Assembly: GCF_040436405.1 (NCBI RefSeq)
Contig: NZ_AP031575.1
Location: 1,816,501-1,880,500 of the forward strand
Direction of reading: 5' to 3'
Length of the DNA: 64,000 nt
Origin: Marinomonas sp. THO17
GTDB lineage: Bacteria; Pseudomonadota; Gammaproteobacteria; Pseudomonadales; Marinomonadaceae
Under the pieces are notes generated by a model. It had not been told where the DNA came from. It saw nothing but the letters and a program-made list of their open reading frames with translations, and ran no database searches. A program made the translations under genes and the position numbers. The first letter of the stretch is position 1, and the number at the start of each line of letters is the position of its first letter. Of this stretch, positions 9,607 to 17,708 are shown piece after piece.

Positions 9607-10377
9607 ATGACTCAAATATCCCTATGGTTAGCGTGCATTGCCTGTTTAATTGCGGGTGCAGTGTATTATTTCCGTCCACATCATCGCTTTACGCAAATGA
9701 TTGGCGCCTTGACCATTGCTTCTCATACCTTTGCATTAATGCAATTACTGCTCAATCAAGATGGTTTTAACTTCCTTACCATAGGTCTACTCATCGCATT
9801 GATCGGTAACTCCCTGCTGTGGTTTAGTAATCGCGATAAAGATTTATCCTTACTGATTGGCACCGCCTTTCCTTTAAGCGCTACTATTATTGCACTCAAC
9901 GCGATTCAGCCTTGGGACTTACAACAATTACACAGCCACTCTTGGGGCACCAGTGCGCACATTTTAATTGCTTCAGTCGCTTACAGCTTATTTGCCACCG
10001 CTTGTGGGGTTGGCATCCTACTTTCCATGCAGGAGTATCAACTCAAACACCATAAGCTCAAACAACTGCTTCGTGTGCCGCCTTTGCAAGTACTAGAACA
10101 ATTGATGTTTGAATTCATTTGGGCTGCCTTCATTTTACTCACCATCACCATTTTCACTGGCTTCTACTTTATAGAAGATATGTTTGCCCAGCATTTGGTG
10201 CACAAAACTTTCTTTACCATTGCGTCTTGGTTTGTTTTCGCAGGCTTGTTACTCGGTCGCCATATTGCAGGTTGGCGCGGTCAATTGGCAGTAAAACTGA
10301 CACTCAGCGGATTTTTCTTATTGATGCTGGGCTACTTTGGTAGTCGCATTGCATTGCAAATCATACTGCAACCCTAA
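9607..10377 (+). CDS. ypjD: CcsA/YpjD-type cytochrome c assembly membrane protein
   Basis: 256 residues with about eight transmembrane segments and the conserved region HILIASVAYSLFATACGVG followed by a long amphipathic stretch and a second histidine segment (VHKTFFTIASWFVFAGLLLGRH). This is the inner-membrane YpjD/CcsA family, related to haem-handling cytochrome c assembly factors; the exact role of the YpjD group is unsettled. The ffh-ypjD-corC order is the same as in Pseudomonas, supporting orthology. Confidence 0.85.
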   Translation: MTQISLWLACIACLIAGAVYYFRPHHRFTQMIGALTIASHTFALMQLLLNQDGFNFLTIGLLIALIGNSLLWFSNRDKDLSLLIGTAFPLSATIIALNAIQPWDLQQLHSHSWGTSAHILIASVAYSLFATACGVGILLSMQEYQLKHHKLKQLLRVPPLQVLEQLMFEFIWAAFILLTITIFTGFYFIEDMFAQHLVHKTFFTIASWFVFAGLLLGRHIAGWRGQLAVKLTLSGFFLLMLGYFGSRIALQIILQP

Positions 10378-10458
10378 ACAAAACTATTAAAGTATGTTTG
10401 ACAGTGCGTTCTTAAGAACTAATAATTCCACTATCTTAATTATTGAGGCGATCCCTTT

Positions 10459-11715
10459 TTGAACGAAATACCCTTAAGTTTGCTCGGCGGCATCTTGGTT
10501 TTTTTGATTTTATTTTCCGCTTTTTTTTCAAGCTCAGAAACCAGCATGCTGTCGTTAAACAAATACCGACTCAAGCATCTCGTAAAGAACAAACACAAAT
10601 CGGCTATCAAAGTCAGCTCTCTACTTGAACGTCCAGATCGCCTTATTGGCGTTATTTTAATTGGCAACAACTTTGTCAACATACTCGCTTCCGCTATTGC
10701 CACTATTATTGCTGTAAGGCTGTGGGGCGATGCCGGTGTTGCCATCGCCACCGGCGCACTGACATTGGTTATTCTGATTTTTGCGGAAGTCACCCCAAAA
10801 ACCTTTGCCGCCACCCACCCAGAAAAATTAGCCTTTCCTTTTTCTTGGGTTCTTGCTGTCATTTTAAAATTACTCTATCCACTGGTAGTGCTAGTCAACA
10901 CCTTGTCAAACGGTTTACTGCGCATCTTAGGAGTACGATCCCATCACAGCAATCAAGACACATTGGATACAGAAGAGCTGCGCACTGTAGTAAACGAGGC
11001 CAGCGGGCTGATTCCTGCGGCCCACCAGGACATGCTACTGTCCATCTTAGACTTAGAAAAAGTCTCCGTGGAAGACATCATGATTCCTCGCAATGAAGTG
11101 GTTGGCATCGATATAGAAGACTCCATCGAAGAGATCATTGAGCAAATTTGTCAAACTCGTCACACTCGCATGCCAGTTTACAATGGCGAAATAAACAAGG
11201 TCATTGGCATACTACACGCCCGTCACGCTGCCATGTTCTTGCGTGACCCATCGCCCTCAAAAGCAGCCTTATTAAAAGCCACTGTAGAACCTTACTTCAT
11301 CCCCGAAAGCACGTCCTTAAATACGGTTTTGCTTAATTTCCAGAAAGACCACCAGCAAATGGGGGTAGTGGTTGATGAATATGGTGACGTACAAGGCATC
11401 GCGGCTCTAGAAGACGTCTTAGAAGAAATCGTGGGCGAATTCACTCCACCAACCCAAGACGAAGAAGAAGAGATCAAACCCTTGGATGACGGCTCATTCC
11501 GTATTGAAGGCTCAACTCACATACGGGAGATCAACAAAGCCTTAGAATGGCATTTACCTACTGACGGACCAAAAACACTCAACGGTTTGATCATAGAGAC
11601 ACTTGAATTTATCCCTGAGCATCCGATCAGCTTATGGGTCGAAAACTACTTAATCGAAATCCAAGAAATTGAAGATAAAGTGGTGAAATACGCCAAACTT
11701 CAATTAAAGCGGTAA
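10459..11715 (+). CDS. CNNM/CBS-domain transporter (HlyC/CorC family, YfjD-like)
   Basis: 418 residues, from a TTG start with a GAGG sequence about ten bases upstream. The first 190 residues form a CNNM (DUF21) membrane domain with the SSSETSMLSLNKYRL signature. Two CBS domains follow (around VEDIMIPRNEVVGI and VVVDEYGDVQGIAALEDVLEEIVGE), then a C-terminal CorC/HlyC domain. The family is tied to magnesium/cobalt efflux in the inner membrane, with CBS domains binding adenine nucleotides. It is probably cotranscribed with the nudix gene 10 bases downstream. Confidence 0.92.
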   Translation: MNEIPLSLLGGILVFLILFSAFFSSSETSMLSLNKYRLKHLVKNKHKSAIKVSSLLERPDRLIGVILIGNNFVNILASAIATIIAVRLWGDAGVAIATGALTLVILIFAEVTPKTFAATHPEKLAFPFSWVLAVILKLLYPLVVLVNTLSNGLLRILGVRSHHSNQDTLDTEELRTVVNEASGLIPAAHQDMLLSILDLEKVSVEDIMIPRNEVVGIDIEDSIEEIIEQICQTRHTRMPVYNGEINKVIGILHARHAAMFLRDPSPSKAALLKATVEPYFIPESTSLNTVLLNFQKDHQQMGVVVDEYGDVQGIAALEDVLEEIVGEFTPPTQDEEEEIKPLDDGSFRIEGSTHIREINKALEWHLPTDGPKTLNGLIIETLEFIPEHPISLWVENYLIEIQEIEDKVVKYAKLQLKR

Positions 11716-11725
11716 GGATGTATAG

Positions 11726-12274
11726 ATGAGATACTGCCCCAAATGCGGCCACCAAGTTGATATGATGATTCCAGCAGGTGACAACCGTCCTCGAGCAGTA
11801 TGTCCAAGTTGCCATCATATTGATTATGACAATCCGCGTCTCATAACGGGCACCATTCCCTTGTACCAAGGCAAAATACTGCTTTGTCGACGCAGCATAG
11901 AGCCGCGCCTTGGTTACTGGACCTTACCTGCGGGCTTCATGGAAAACCAAGAAACAACAAGCGAAGGAGCCTTACGAGAGACATTAGAAGAATCTGGCTC
12001 TATCGCTCACTGTAAACAAGCCTTCAGCATGATCAGCATTCCCAAGATCAATCAAATACACTTGTTCTATATTGCCGAGTTAGAAAGAGACGACTTTCAT
12101 CCAACAGAAGAGAGTTCGGAAGTGGCCTTGTTCGCTTTAGATGAGATCCCTTGGGATGATATGGCCTTTAGCAGTGTCACCAAAACCCTCGAATTCTTTA
12201 TAGAGGATCACAAAACGGGCCAATACGGTTTCCACGAAGACATCATTCGCATTAATTCCGTGCCAGAATACTAA
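11726..12274 (+). CDS. Nudix hydrolase with N-terminal zinc ribbon
   Basis: 182 residues. Two CxxC pairs (RYCPKCGH, VCPSCHH) build a zinc ribbon, followed by a nudix domain whose box reads GFMENQE, seven residues, RETLEESG, matching GX5EX7REUXEEXG. The enzyme should hydrolyse a nucleoside diphosphate linked to another group in the cytoplasm; the substrate is not deducible, though zinc-ribbon nudix proteins include NADH- and FAD-type pyrophosphatases. It starts ten bases after the corC-like gene with AAGGA upstream. Confidence 0.9.
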   Translation: MRYCPKCGHQVDMMIPAGDNRPRAVCPSCHHIDYDNPRLITGTIPLYQGKILLCRRSIEPRLGYWTLPAGFMENQETTSEGALRETLEESGSIAHCKQAFSMISIPKINQIHLFYIAELERDDFHPTEESSEVALFALDEIPWDDMAFSSVTKTLEFFIEDHKTGQYGFHEDIIRINSVPEY

Positions 12275-12277
12275 ATA

Positions 12278-12586
12278 CTAAATACTAACCGGAATCAAAT
12301 GATAGGCCACTTCCTCATAAGGGTGTGCTGACAGTAATGCGTTTACCACAGCGTCTTTATACTCTTCCAATAACACCATTTCCACTCGATATTCTGCAAC
12401 TTGCTCAACTTGCCCTATTTCACCAAGAAAAGGGTTAGCGCCTTCATTAGGACGGAATTGCCCTTGCCCAAGCACTTGCCAGCAACAGGCCTCATACTCC
12501 CCCATACGGCCCGCGCCAGCGGCAAAAACCGCGCTTTTCACTGCCTCAAGATGACTGGCAGGCACATAAAATACCAGGGAATACAT
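12278..12586 (-). CDS. Small NIF3/CutA-like regulatory-domain protein
   Basis: 102 residues resembling the inserted PII/CutA-like domain of NIF3 (YqfO) proteins: it starts YSLVFYVPASHLEAVKSAVF, has GRMGEYEACCW and ends SAHPYEEVAYHLIP. Stand-alone versions of this domain are common in gammaproteobacteria and lack the metal centre of full NIF3. Function is unknown. Its stop converges on the nudix gene with three bases between them. Confidence 0.85.
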   Translation of the reverse strand: MYSLVFYVPASHLEAVKSAVFAAGAGRMGEYEACCWQVLGQGQFRPNEGANPFLGEIGQVEQVAEYRVEMVLLEEYKDAVVNALLSAHPYEEVAYHLIPVSI

Positions 12587-12621
12587 TGCTACTTCCTTCG
12601 TTTCAAATAAAACATTAATGA

Positions 12622-13485
12622 CTAAATCAAACTCATTTGCTCTAACGTATCAGGCAAAATCAGCTGTTTCTCAGTCAAAGCACCATTGGCCACCAACTTA
12701 TCGTCCAACCAAGACGCCAAAGTTGGCGCCGCGATATTGTCAGAGGAATGCACAAACACAGTGGGACTTAAGCCCTGCTCTAACCATTGTTTTATCTTTG
12801 CCGCCCATTGATCCAGCCAAACATGATTACGCGGTAAATCAGGGTGCCCAATATAGCGAACCACAGGGTTGCTTGCCGTTGCGACCGGATGACAGGGCAC
12901 TCGTGGTTTCTTTTGTTGAGCTTCTACCAGACTGTCATTATAGGCGGGCGTTGAAAAAACCGGACGCGAATCCATTACCACTCGATCCACATTATGATCA
13001 GACAAGAGACTCAACAACGCCCCTTCCCATTGGCCTTTATCAAAAAACGCCAAATGGCGTACTTCAACACTTAAAGCGGTACTGAGCTGCCACTCCTCCA
13101 GCAACCCCTGAATATAAGGCAGTCGCTCTGCCGACAATCGCCCCGGCAATTGCAACATGCTTGCTCCCAACTTAGGCATAAGCGGCGCTAAAGTATCTTG
13201 AAAAGACAACCAATCATCGCGTATCGCTTGCCATGGCCGTTGCTCTGAAGCATGGGAAATCTGTTGCGGCACCTTAAAACAAAAGCGAAAGTCTTCTCCC
13301 ACTTGATCAAACCAACGCAATAATTGCTGATCCGCCACAGGCGCATAAAAAGTGCTGCCCACTTCGACCGAGGAAAAGACCTTGGCGTATTCAGCCAGCC
13401 GCTCACCGCTAGGCACGGCAGACGAATACAACCAATCCACCCAAGCAGAATGCTGCCACTGAGCCATGCCATATAAAATCGTCAT
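12622..13485 (-). CDS. DUF72 (YecE-like) TIM-barrel protein
   Basis: 287 residues of the DUF72/YecE family: the start LYGMAQWQHSAWVDWLY corresponds to the family's G-x-x-x-W segment, then EYAKVFSSVEVGSTFYA and FRFCFKVPQQISH match its barrel strands, and VFVHSSDNIAAP is near the end. The family has a TIM-barrel fold and unknown activity. It overlaps the greB stop by four bases, so the two genes are translationally coupled. Confidence 0.88.
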   Translation of the reverse strand: MTILYGMAQWQHSAWVDWLYSSAVPSGERLAEYAKVFSSVEVGSTFYAPVADQQLLRWFDQVGEDFRFCFKVPQQISHASEQRPWQAIRDDWLSFQDTLAPLMPKLGASMLQLPGRLSAERLPYIQGLLEEWQLSTALSVEVRHLAFFDKGQWEGALLSLLSDHNVDRVVMDSRPVFSTPAYNDSLVEAQQKKPRVPCHPVATASNPVVRYIGHPDLPRNHVWLDQWAAKIKQWLEQGLSPTVFVHSSDNIAAPTLASWLDDKLVANGALTEKQLILPDTLEQMSLI

Positions 13486-13991
13486 AGGATAATAGGGCGA
13501 TATTCCACACGTTCAATACAATAGCGCTTTTCCCCTTGCGCACGACGAATCATCACCTCATCACCCTCTTCTTTTTTCAACAAAGCTTTTGCCACTGGCG
13601 AATCCATACTGATGTAATCCGCATGATGATCCAATTCATCCGGACCAACAATACGAAAACATTCTTGTTGCCCAGTGTCATCTTCTAACGTCACCCAGGC
13701 ACCAAAAAACACCTTGCTTTGATCATCAGGAATACGATCTACCACCTTACAATGATCCAGACGCTTTTCTAAATATCGCACACGCCGATCAATCTCCCTC
13801 AGCTGTTTTTTGCCATAGATGTATTCTGCGTTTTCCGAACGATCCCCTTGCGCGGCCGCTTCTCGAACCGATTCCGTCACCGCGGGGCGCTTCTCTTTCC
13901 ACAAATACTTTAATTCTTTTAACAAAATCTGCGCGCCTTCGTGGGTAATGTAATTGGATTTCGGCGCCGCTGGCGGTCGATAACGACTCAT
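13482..13991 (-). CDS. greB: Transcription elongation factor GreB
   Basis: The protein starts MSRYRPPAAPKSNYITHEG from the ATG at 13991; a nine-residue upstream extension to 14018 is not family-like. The coiled-coil N-terminal finger contains AAAQGDRSENAEYIYGKKQLREID with the acidic residues that reach the polymerase active centre, and the C-terminal domain has SPVAKALLKKEEGDEV. The REID/RR and basic patch fit GreB rather than GreA. It rescues backtracked RNA polymerase by stimulating transcript cleavage. Its 5' side marks the left edge of the accessory island. Confidence 0.95.
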   Translation of the reverse strand: MSRYRPPAAPKSNYITHEGAQILLKELKYLWKEKRPAVTESVREAAAQGDRSENAEYIYGKKQLREIDRRVRYLEKRLDHCKVVDRIPDDQSKVFFGAWVTLEDDTGQQECFRIVGPDELDHHADYISMDSPVAKALLKKEEGDEVMIRRAQGEKRYCIERVEYRPIIL

Positions 13992-14064
13992 AAAGCTATC
14001 TCTTCGGACGGTTATCAAAAATACTGCTGCTCAACACTGCGTGGCAGCCTGTTAGCAACAAGCA

Positions 14065-14202
14065 TTTTAATGCCAAAGAAAAGCTATTGAAAAATATTCT
14101 GATGAAAAAAACATAGGCATATGACAATAAAGATCAAACGAACCCGCAATAAAAGGCACGAACATGAGTCAAAACAACCAAAGTTGTTTTTCGCGCAACG
14201 CC
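14065..14202. repeat. Island repeat module, copy 1 (symE side only)
   Basis: First of five copies of a module found also at 17.2-17.5, 18.5-18.8, 21.7-22.2 and 33.3-33.6 kb. This copy starts at TTTTAATGCC and keeps the leader and first 13 codons of the symE-like gene; the pre-toxin half is missing. It differs from copy 3 at only a few positions in the leader, so the copies are recent or kept similar by recombination. It abuts the greB promoter region. Confidence 0.85.
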
Positions 14203-14256
14203 TTACGATACAATGTTATTGAGTCACCTCCTACCTTTGGTAGGTTAAATTACTAA
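14164..14256 (+). pseudogene. symE-like gene remnant (N-terminal 14 codons plus unrelated tail)
   Basis: Reads MSQNNQSCFSRNALRYN, the same start as the intact symE-like gene at 17424, then runs into unrelated sequence and stops after 30 codons. The SymE core (strand-rich domain with G-W-L-x-x-A-G) is absent, so it is a remnant created where a toxin cassette joined inside symE. Confidence 0.75.
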
Positions 14257-14258
14257 AC

Positions 14259-14603
14259 TTATGACCTAATAACCAATACTGCACCGAGTACATTTTCAGC
14301 TTTGCCATCTAAATAAACTATTCCCGTTTTTCCCTCACCCTTGAAAATGTAGTTTTGAATCAATTGATCTTCACTAAGTGTTGCGAGGGTGTTCTGAAAC
14401 TCAATCATGCCTACAGACTCTATGCCAGAATCTCTGACGCTCTTTGATCGTATCTTTAGCTCTGCTAACAAATCACCAGCCGTGTAATTACCGGGTTGAT
14501 CGCTAACTAATTGAGTCTCATTCGACTCAATAAACGCTATAATCGCATTTGCCCACGACGAACCCGTTAATAGGCTGAGCTGTAAAAGAATTGATTCTCT
14601 CAT
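14259..14603 (-). CDS. Putative immunity protein for the ADP-ribosyltransferase-like toxin
   Basis: 114 residues, MRESILLQLSLLTGSSWANAI..., no recognised family and no signal peptide with a lipobox; the first 18 residues are mildly hydrophobic. It starts four bases inside the toxin stop (overlap ATGA), the usual toxin-then-immunity arrangement, which is the only basis for the call. If so it would bind and block the neighbouring toxin domain in the cytoplasm. The family itself I do not recognise. Confidence 0.55.
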   Translation of the reverse strand: MRESILLQLSLLTGSSWANAIIAFIESNETQLVSDQPGNYTAGDLLAELKIRSKSVRDSGIESVGMIEFQNTLATLSEDQLIQNYIFKGEGKTGIVYLDGKAENVLGAVLVIRS

Positions 14604-15076
14604 TTTAATACCTCCACGCCGGAACGAACTCCTCGCATAAGCACTTCCTGCTCACCATAAATATCAGGAGACCATTCCCAACCCCACTGGGAACCTTTAG
14701 GTGGTGCTCCCTGCGGTACCCGAAGAACCACACCACCATCGCCATGCTTTGCCGCATGCTGGGCAGCGATGTTTGGATCGCGAGTCCAGGAAGTGAACGG
14801 ACTGTTGCCAGCATGACCGCCGGCATTATGCATTTCTGGAGTAACCATACCATTAACGTTGCCTGGTGTTACATCACCTTTCTTAGCTGCGCTCAATGCT
14901 GGATGATTAGCTGAAACTCCTCTATATAAATAATTTGTTTCCTTTGTAACCCTAACCGCTTGCGCACCCAGTCTCGTCGCTGTGGCCGCTTGCCCAATAA
15001 CAGGCACTGCCGACGCTAATCTTGCGGCAGCGGCAGGTAAGTTCCCTCTAACAACCGAAATTCCTGCATTAGCCAC
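14600..15076 (-). CDS. Polymorphic toxin C-terminal end, ADP-ribosyltransferase-like
   Basis: 158 residues read from a GTG directly after an in-frame stop. Residues 1-43 (GISVVRGNLPAAAARLASAVP...) are the conserved pre-toxin linker also found at 17.1 kb. The variable end has the layout of an R-S-E ADP-ribosyltransferase: Arg52 in YRGVS, the strand SPFTSWTRD (92-100), and an E-x-E motif, GEQEVL (Glu142 and Glu144). It would modify a target with ADP-ribose from NAD. The delivery part and the first 55 residues of the usual cassette are missing, so this copy is probably silent unless recombined. Confidence 0.6.
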   Translation of the reverse strand: MANAGISVVRGNLPAAAARLASAVPVIGQAATATRLGAQAVRVTKETNYLYRGVSANHPALSAAKKGDVTPGNVNGMVTPEMHNAGGHAGNSPFTSWTRDPNIAAQHAAKHGDGGVVLRVPQGAPPKGSQWGWEWSPDIYGEQEVLMRGVRSGVEVLK

Positions 15077-15087
15077 ATCAGCAAAAA

Positions 15088-15258
15088 ATTAGAGAGGCTT
15101 ATCACTCCTACCAACTGCACCAGAACTGCCACCAACGCACACTCATTGGTGAAATTCATCTGGTAGGCCATTTGTTAATCAAAGCGGGATTTGAGATTGA
15201 TTCACCTGTGAAAGTCAGTGTGATGGAGGGATGTTTGGTGTTAACTAGCGAATTGTAA
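15088..15258 (+). pseudogene. symE-like gene fragment, second subtype (C-terminal part)
   Basis: The plus strand reads REAYHSYQLHQNCH, then EIHLVGHLLIKAGFEIDSP and VKVSVMEGCLVLTSEL before a stop. This is the core of the SymE toxin family (L-x-G-x-x-L-x-x-A-G-F then V-x-V-x-x-G-C-L-V-L-T). It has no start codon because the left end is fused to the truncated pre-toxin of the preceding cassette. It is a different sequence subtype from the gene at 17424. Confidence 0.75.
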
Positions 15259-15267
15259 AAACTAAAA

Positions 15268-15295
15268 AGGCACTCAATAATTTTAACGAGTGCCT
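15268..15295. terminator. Hairpin terminator after the symE fragment
   Basis: An 8-bp stem (15268-15275 with 15288-15295) preceded by an A-tract. It lies between the convergent ends of the symE fragment and the lipoprotein gene and could stop transcription from either side. Confidence 0.6.
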
Positions 15296-15302
15296 ATCCT
15301 AT

Positions 15303-15677
15303 TTATTTAAATGTCTTTGTAAACTCTGGCAGATCAAATTTCTTTTTCAGTTCTAGAAATTGAACTTCGCTATATGGACCAGATGCACCATTAGCGAATT
15401 TATCATCATTGTCTTTTTCAATATAATAGTAAGCTACCGCATCAGTATCAGGCTCTTTTTGCTTAGCTACTATGTAATGATCGTTACTACCCACAGCAAT
15501 AATTTTGGCCTTAATTCGAGTAATAGACCCACCATCACCAAGATCATAGTTTAGGGTTCTATTGTCTGTAACATCAATCCATAAAACCTGATATGGCTTA
15601 TCTTCCCATAAGGCTCCACTATCACACCCAACCAGCAACAAAGCCGTAAATATTAAATACGTTATTTTCATTTTCAC
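15303..15677 (-). CDS. Small lipoprotein, putative immunity protein (DUF3997-like)
   Basis: 124 residues with a lipoprotein signal (YLIFTALLLVGC, Cys18). The mature part contains LWIDVTDNRTLNYDLGDGG and IIAVGSNDHYIVAKQ, which resembles the DUF3997 family from memory; I cannot confirm this. It begins one base inside the stop of the toxin-like gene upstream, so it reads as its immunity partner. A lipoprotein immunity would imply a toxin that acts in the periplasm. Alternatively it is an unrelated envelope lipoprotein. Confidence 0.6.
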   Translation of the reverse strand: MKMKITYLIFTALLLVGCDSGALWEDKPYQVLWIDVTDNRTLNYDLGDGGSITRIKAKIIAVGSNDHYIVAKQKEPDTDAVAYYYIEKDNDDKFANGASGPYSEVQFLELKKKFDLPEFTKTFK

Positions 15678-16234
15678 TACCTAACTGGTGACGTCCATTC
15701 TATCGTCATATGTACATCACTTGCTTTAGGGCCAATTGACCAACCAAACCACTGATCTGTATATCTCCCTGAAAAAAATGAGCTAGCTCCCATAGTGTTT
15801 GTAGCTCGGAAGAGAATTTGTTGATCAACGACTCTGGCTTGCCTACCTCCCCAACTGCCAACTACATGTTCAGCAAAATTAGCTGTTCCGAAGAAACGCG
15901 GAGTATTAAATCTATAAGCATAATCATCGACACTATCGCTAGTGGTCAAGCTACCTCCAAATTTGTCATAGACGAATTTTTCAAAAGCCTGCGCACCTTT
16001 TCCTTGGCTGAATAACTGAGACATCCGACTATCAGGGCCAAAGTAAAGACTTTGACCATCACCATTTTGCAAAACCGTTCCCCCAAAATATTTCAAGAGG
16101 TCGACAGGCGACATATTAACGCGGGCCTGCGTCAAAGCTACAGCAACAGATCGAGCAGGTCAGGCAGCTACCAAGAGCGAAGCAGCAGTTTGTGATAGAG
16201 ATGTTAGATACAATAATCCAGCAAGCCGCACATT
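15677..16234 (-). pseudogene. Polymorphic toxin C-terminal end, N-terminally broken
   Basis: An open frame from a TTG at 16135 gives 152 residues (MSPVDLLKYFGGTVLQNG... to IEWTSPVR). Upstream in the same frame there is one TGA (about 16170) and then NVRLAGLLYLTSLSQTAAS back to about 16234, so the gene was longer and is now interrupted. The C-terminal domain (DDYAYRFNTPRFFGTANFAEHV..., many aromatics) matches no family I know. A partial second copy lies at 21428-21873 with the upstream half intact and the end missing. The next gene overlaps it by one base and may encode its immunity. Confidence 0.6.
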
Positions 16235-16260
16235 AAAAAGCCCGCGAATGCGGACTTTTT
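16235..16260 (-). terminator. Hairpin terminator between cassettes
   Basis: An A-tract/T-tract flanked hairpin (16235-16245 with 16250-16260, one wobble pair) between the immunity-like gene stop at 16267 and the next cassette fragment. It would end the transcript of the 16267-17346 cassette. Confidence 0.7.
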
Positions 16261-16266
16261 AACATA

Positions 16267-16722
16267 TCAATGAGGTTTGAATACTTCAGGATCAAATATT
16301 GAAATGGCTTCAACACTTAAACTCGCAACTTCATCTGGCAAAGGATCATCTTCATTTAGCTCTATAGCAACACCTTCAAGCTCTTTGGATAGTATTGCTT
16401 CATCACAGTCATCGTAATAAAAGCCATGGCCTGACTTAAGAATATCACTTGCAGAACTTCCTATGCCAATCAAGTCATTTAGCTTTCCTGAGTAACCTTC
16501 AATAGCTGAAATTTTATAAATTAATCCTGTACGCGTATCAACATTAATCTCAATTGGAGAACCAACAAATGAATACCTAGTTGAGTAAATATCCACTTGC
16601 TCATATCTCAATTTTTTGAGGATGTTATATCTCTCAAGTAGCTCCGAATAATCAGCAATTTTTTTTCTTAACGAAAACCCACCCAAGCTATTTGCTGGAA
16701 GAATCTCAGCAGCTGCATCCAT
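16267..16722 (-). CDS. Putative immunity protein of the interrupted 16.7-17.3 kb toxin
   Basis: 151 residues, acidic, with no signal peptide. Segments include RYSFVGSPIEINVDTRTGLIYKI and a C-terminal acidic run ELNEDDPLPDE. I do not recognise the family. It follows the toxin stop by three bases on the same strand. The gene is open throughout although its toxin carries a stop, as expected if immunity is retained for protection against neighbours. Confidence 0.6.
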   Translation of the reverse strand: MDAAAEILPANSLGGFSLRKKIADYSELLERYNILKKLRYEQVDIYSTRYSFVGSPIEINVDTRTGLIYKISAIEGYSGKLNDLIGIGSSASDILKSGHGFYYDDCDEAILSKELEGVAIELNEDDPLPDEVASLSVEAISIFDPEVFKPH

Positions 16723-16725
16723 AAT

Positions 16726-17346
16726 TTACACTCCATTTACAGGAAACCGAACTGTTCCATCACTACCGGAGGATACTTTCCAGTAGGGTTGGCCATCAAC
16801 ATGTCTTCGACTTCCTGGGTGATACTGAATATACCTGTCAGTATAATCTGTACCTTTTTTGTTTAGCTCTCTTAAGGTAAAACCCTTATCTGTACTTCGA
16901 GTTTTCTTCATTGTTCCGACAACCCAGCTATCGGATTTATTTATCCTCGACATTAATTGGGCAGGGTTGAGTCCTTTTAATAATTACGGGTTAGCCATCA
17001 CATCGACAACACTTTGCAAGATGCTACCAACAGGTCTTAGAGCCTTACTTCCACTCTTCTTTGCAACCCTAACCGCTTGCGCACCCAGTCTGGTCGCTGT
17101 GGCCGCTTGCCCAATAACAGGCACTGCCGACGCTAATCTTGCAGCAGCGGCAGGTAAGTTCCCTCTAACAACCGAAATTCCTGCATTAGCCACATCGGCA
17201 AAAATGCCTATCCCAGGCACCATTCCAGCAAAGTCTAACACAGTTTGAACGGAATCCCAGAAGCTGTAGGCTGGCTCTGGTGTCTGTTCTGTTTCTTCTC
17301 TTTGTATCGGAGACACCACCTCGGGCGCATCTTCATTAACCGTCAC
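16726..17346 (-). pseudogene. Polymorphic toxin cassette interrupted by one in-frame TAA
   Basis: From GTG 17346 the frame reads MTVNEDAPEVVSPIQ..., the conserved pre-toxin start, through PAYSFWDSVQTVLDFAGM, GIGIFADVANAG and the alanine-rich linker to DVMANP, where a TAA (16984-16986) occurs. The same frame then continues LLKGLNPAQLMSRINKSDS to the toxin end (KGTDYTDRYIQYHPGSRRHVDG, PYWKVSSGSDGTVRFP, stop 16726). No frameshift is involved. The HPGSRRH segment is a possible active or binding site, family not recognised. There is no convincing ribosome binding site before the GTG and no delivery domain. Confidence 0.7.
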
Positions 17347-17468
17347 GGTGACGTTTTAATGTCAAAGAAAGGCTATTGAAAAATGTTCTGATGAAAAAAG
17401 AATCTTTAATAAAAGGCACGAACATGAGTCAAAACAACCAAAGTTGTTTTTCGCGCAATGCCATCCGT
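17183..17468. repeat. Island repeat module, copy 2 (pre-toxin start plus symE start)
   Basis: Contains, on the minus strand, the first 55 codons of the pre-toxin region (from GTG 17346), then 77 bases of shared leader, and on the plus strand the start of the symE-like gene. This is the only copy in which the symE-like gene is full length, so it may be the least damaged form of the module. Confidence 0.85.
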
Positions 17469-17669
17469 TACAAACTCAATAAGACTAGACTGACCAGGGT
17501 ACATTCCACTGCTTACCCACCGTTAAAAAACGGTAACGGCGCTGGCGCTTGGCGTAAAATTTCTTGGATTAATTTACGGGGATTTTGGTTGGAGCGAGCT
17601 GGCTCTACCATTGGCACAACCTACACCATTACAGCCTACAACAAGCAATTGATTTTTACGGCTGAGTAA
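17424..17669 (+). CDS. SymE-like toxin-family protein
   Basis: 81 residues starting MSQNNQSCFSRNAIRYK, with an AAAGG sequence ten bases before the ATG. The C-terminal half, SWINLRGFWLERAGSTIGT then YTITAYNKQLIFTAE, follows the SymE pattern (I-x-L-x-G-x-W-L-x-x-A-G-x-x-x-G, then alternating strand residues and L-I-F-T). E. coli SymE is an AbrB-fold SOS-induced protein repressed by the antisense RNA SymR and linked to RNA decay or DNA compaction; SymE-family genes are often found beside rhs-type toxin loci. No antisense RNA promoter could be demonstrated here. Confidence 0.75.
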   Translation: MSQNNQSCFSRNAIRYKLNKTRLTRVHSTAYPPLKNGNGAGAWRKISWINLRGFWLERAGSTIGTTYTITAYNKQLIFTAE

Positions 17670-17678
17670 GACGATGAT

Positions 17679-17704
17679 ACTGTGCCAGCTAACGCTGGCA
17701 CAGT
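17679..17704 (+). terminator. Rho-independent terminator after the symE-like gene
   Basis: An 11-bp stem (17679-17689 with 17694-17704), four-base loop, followed by ATTTTTAA on the plus strand. It ends symE transcription and faces the stop of the DUF1493 gene. Confidence 0.85.
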
Positions 17705-17708
17705 ATTT

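Noticed and set aside
12618-13085. Open frame of 155 codons on the plus strand
   Set aside because: Antisense to the DUF72 gene with no start signal or known motifs.
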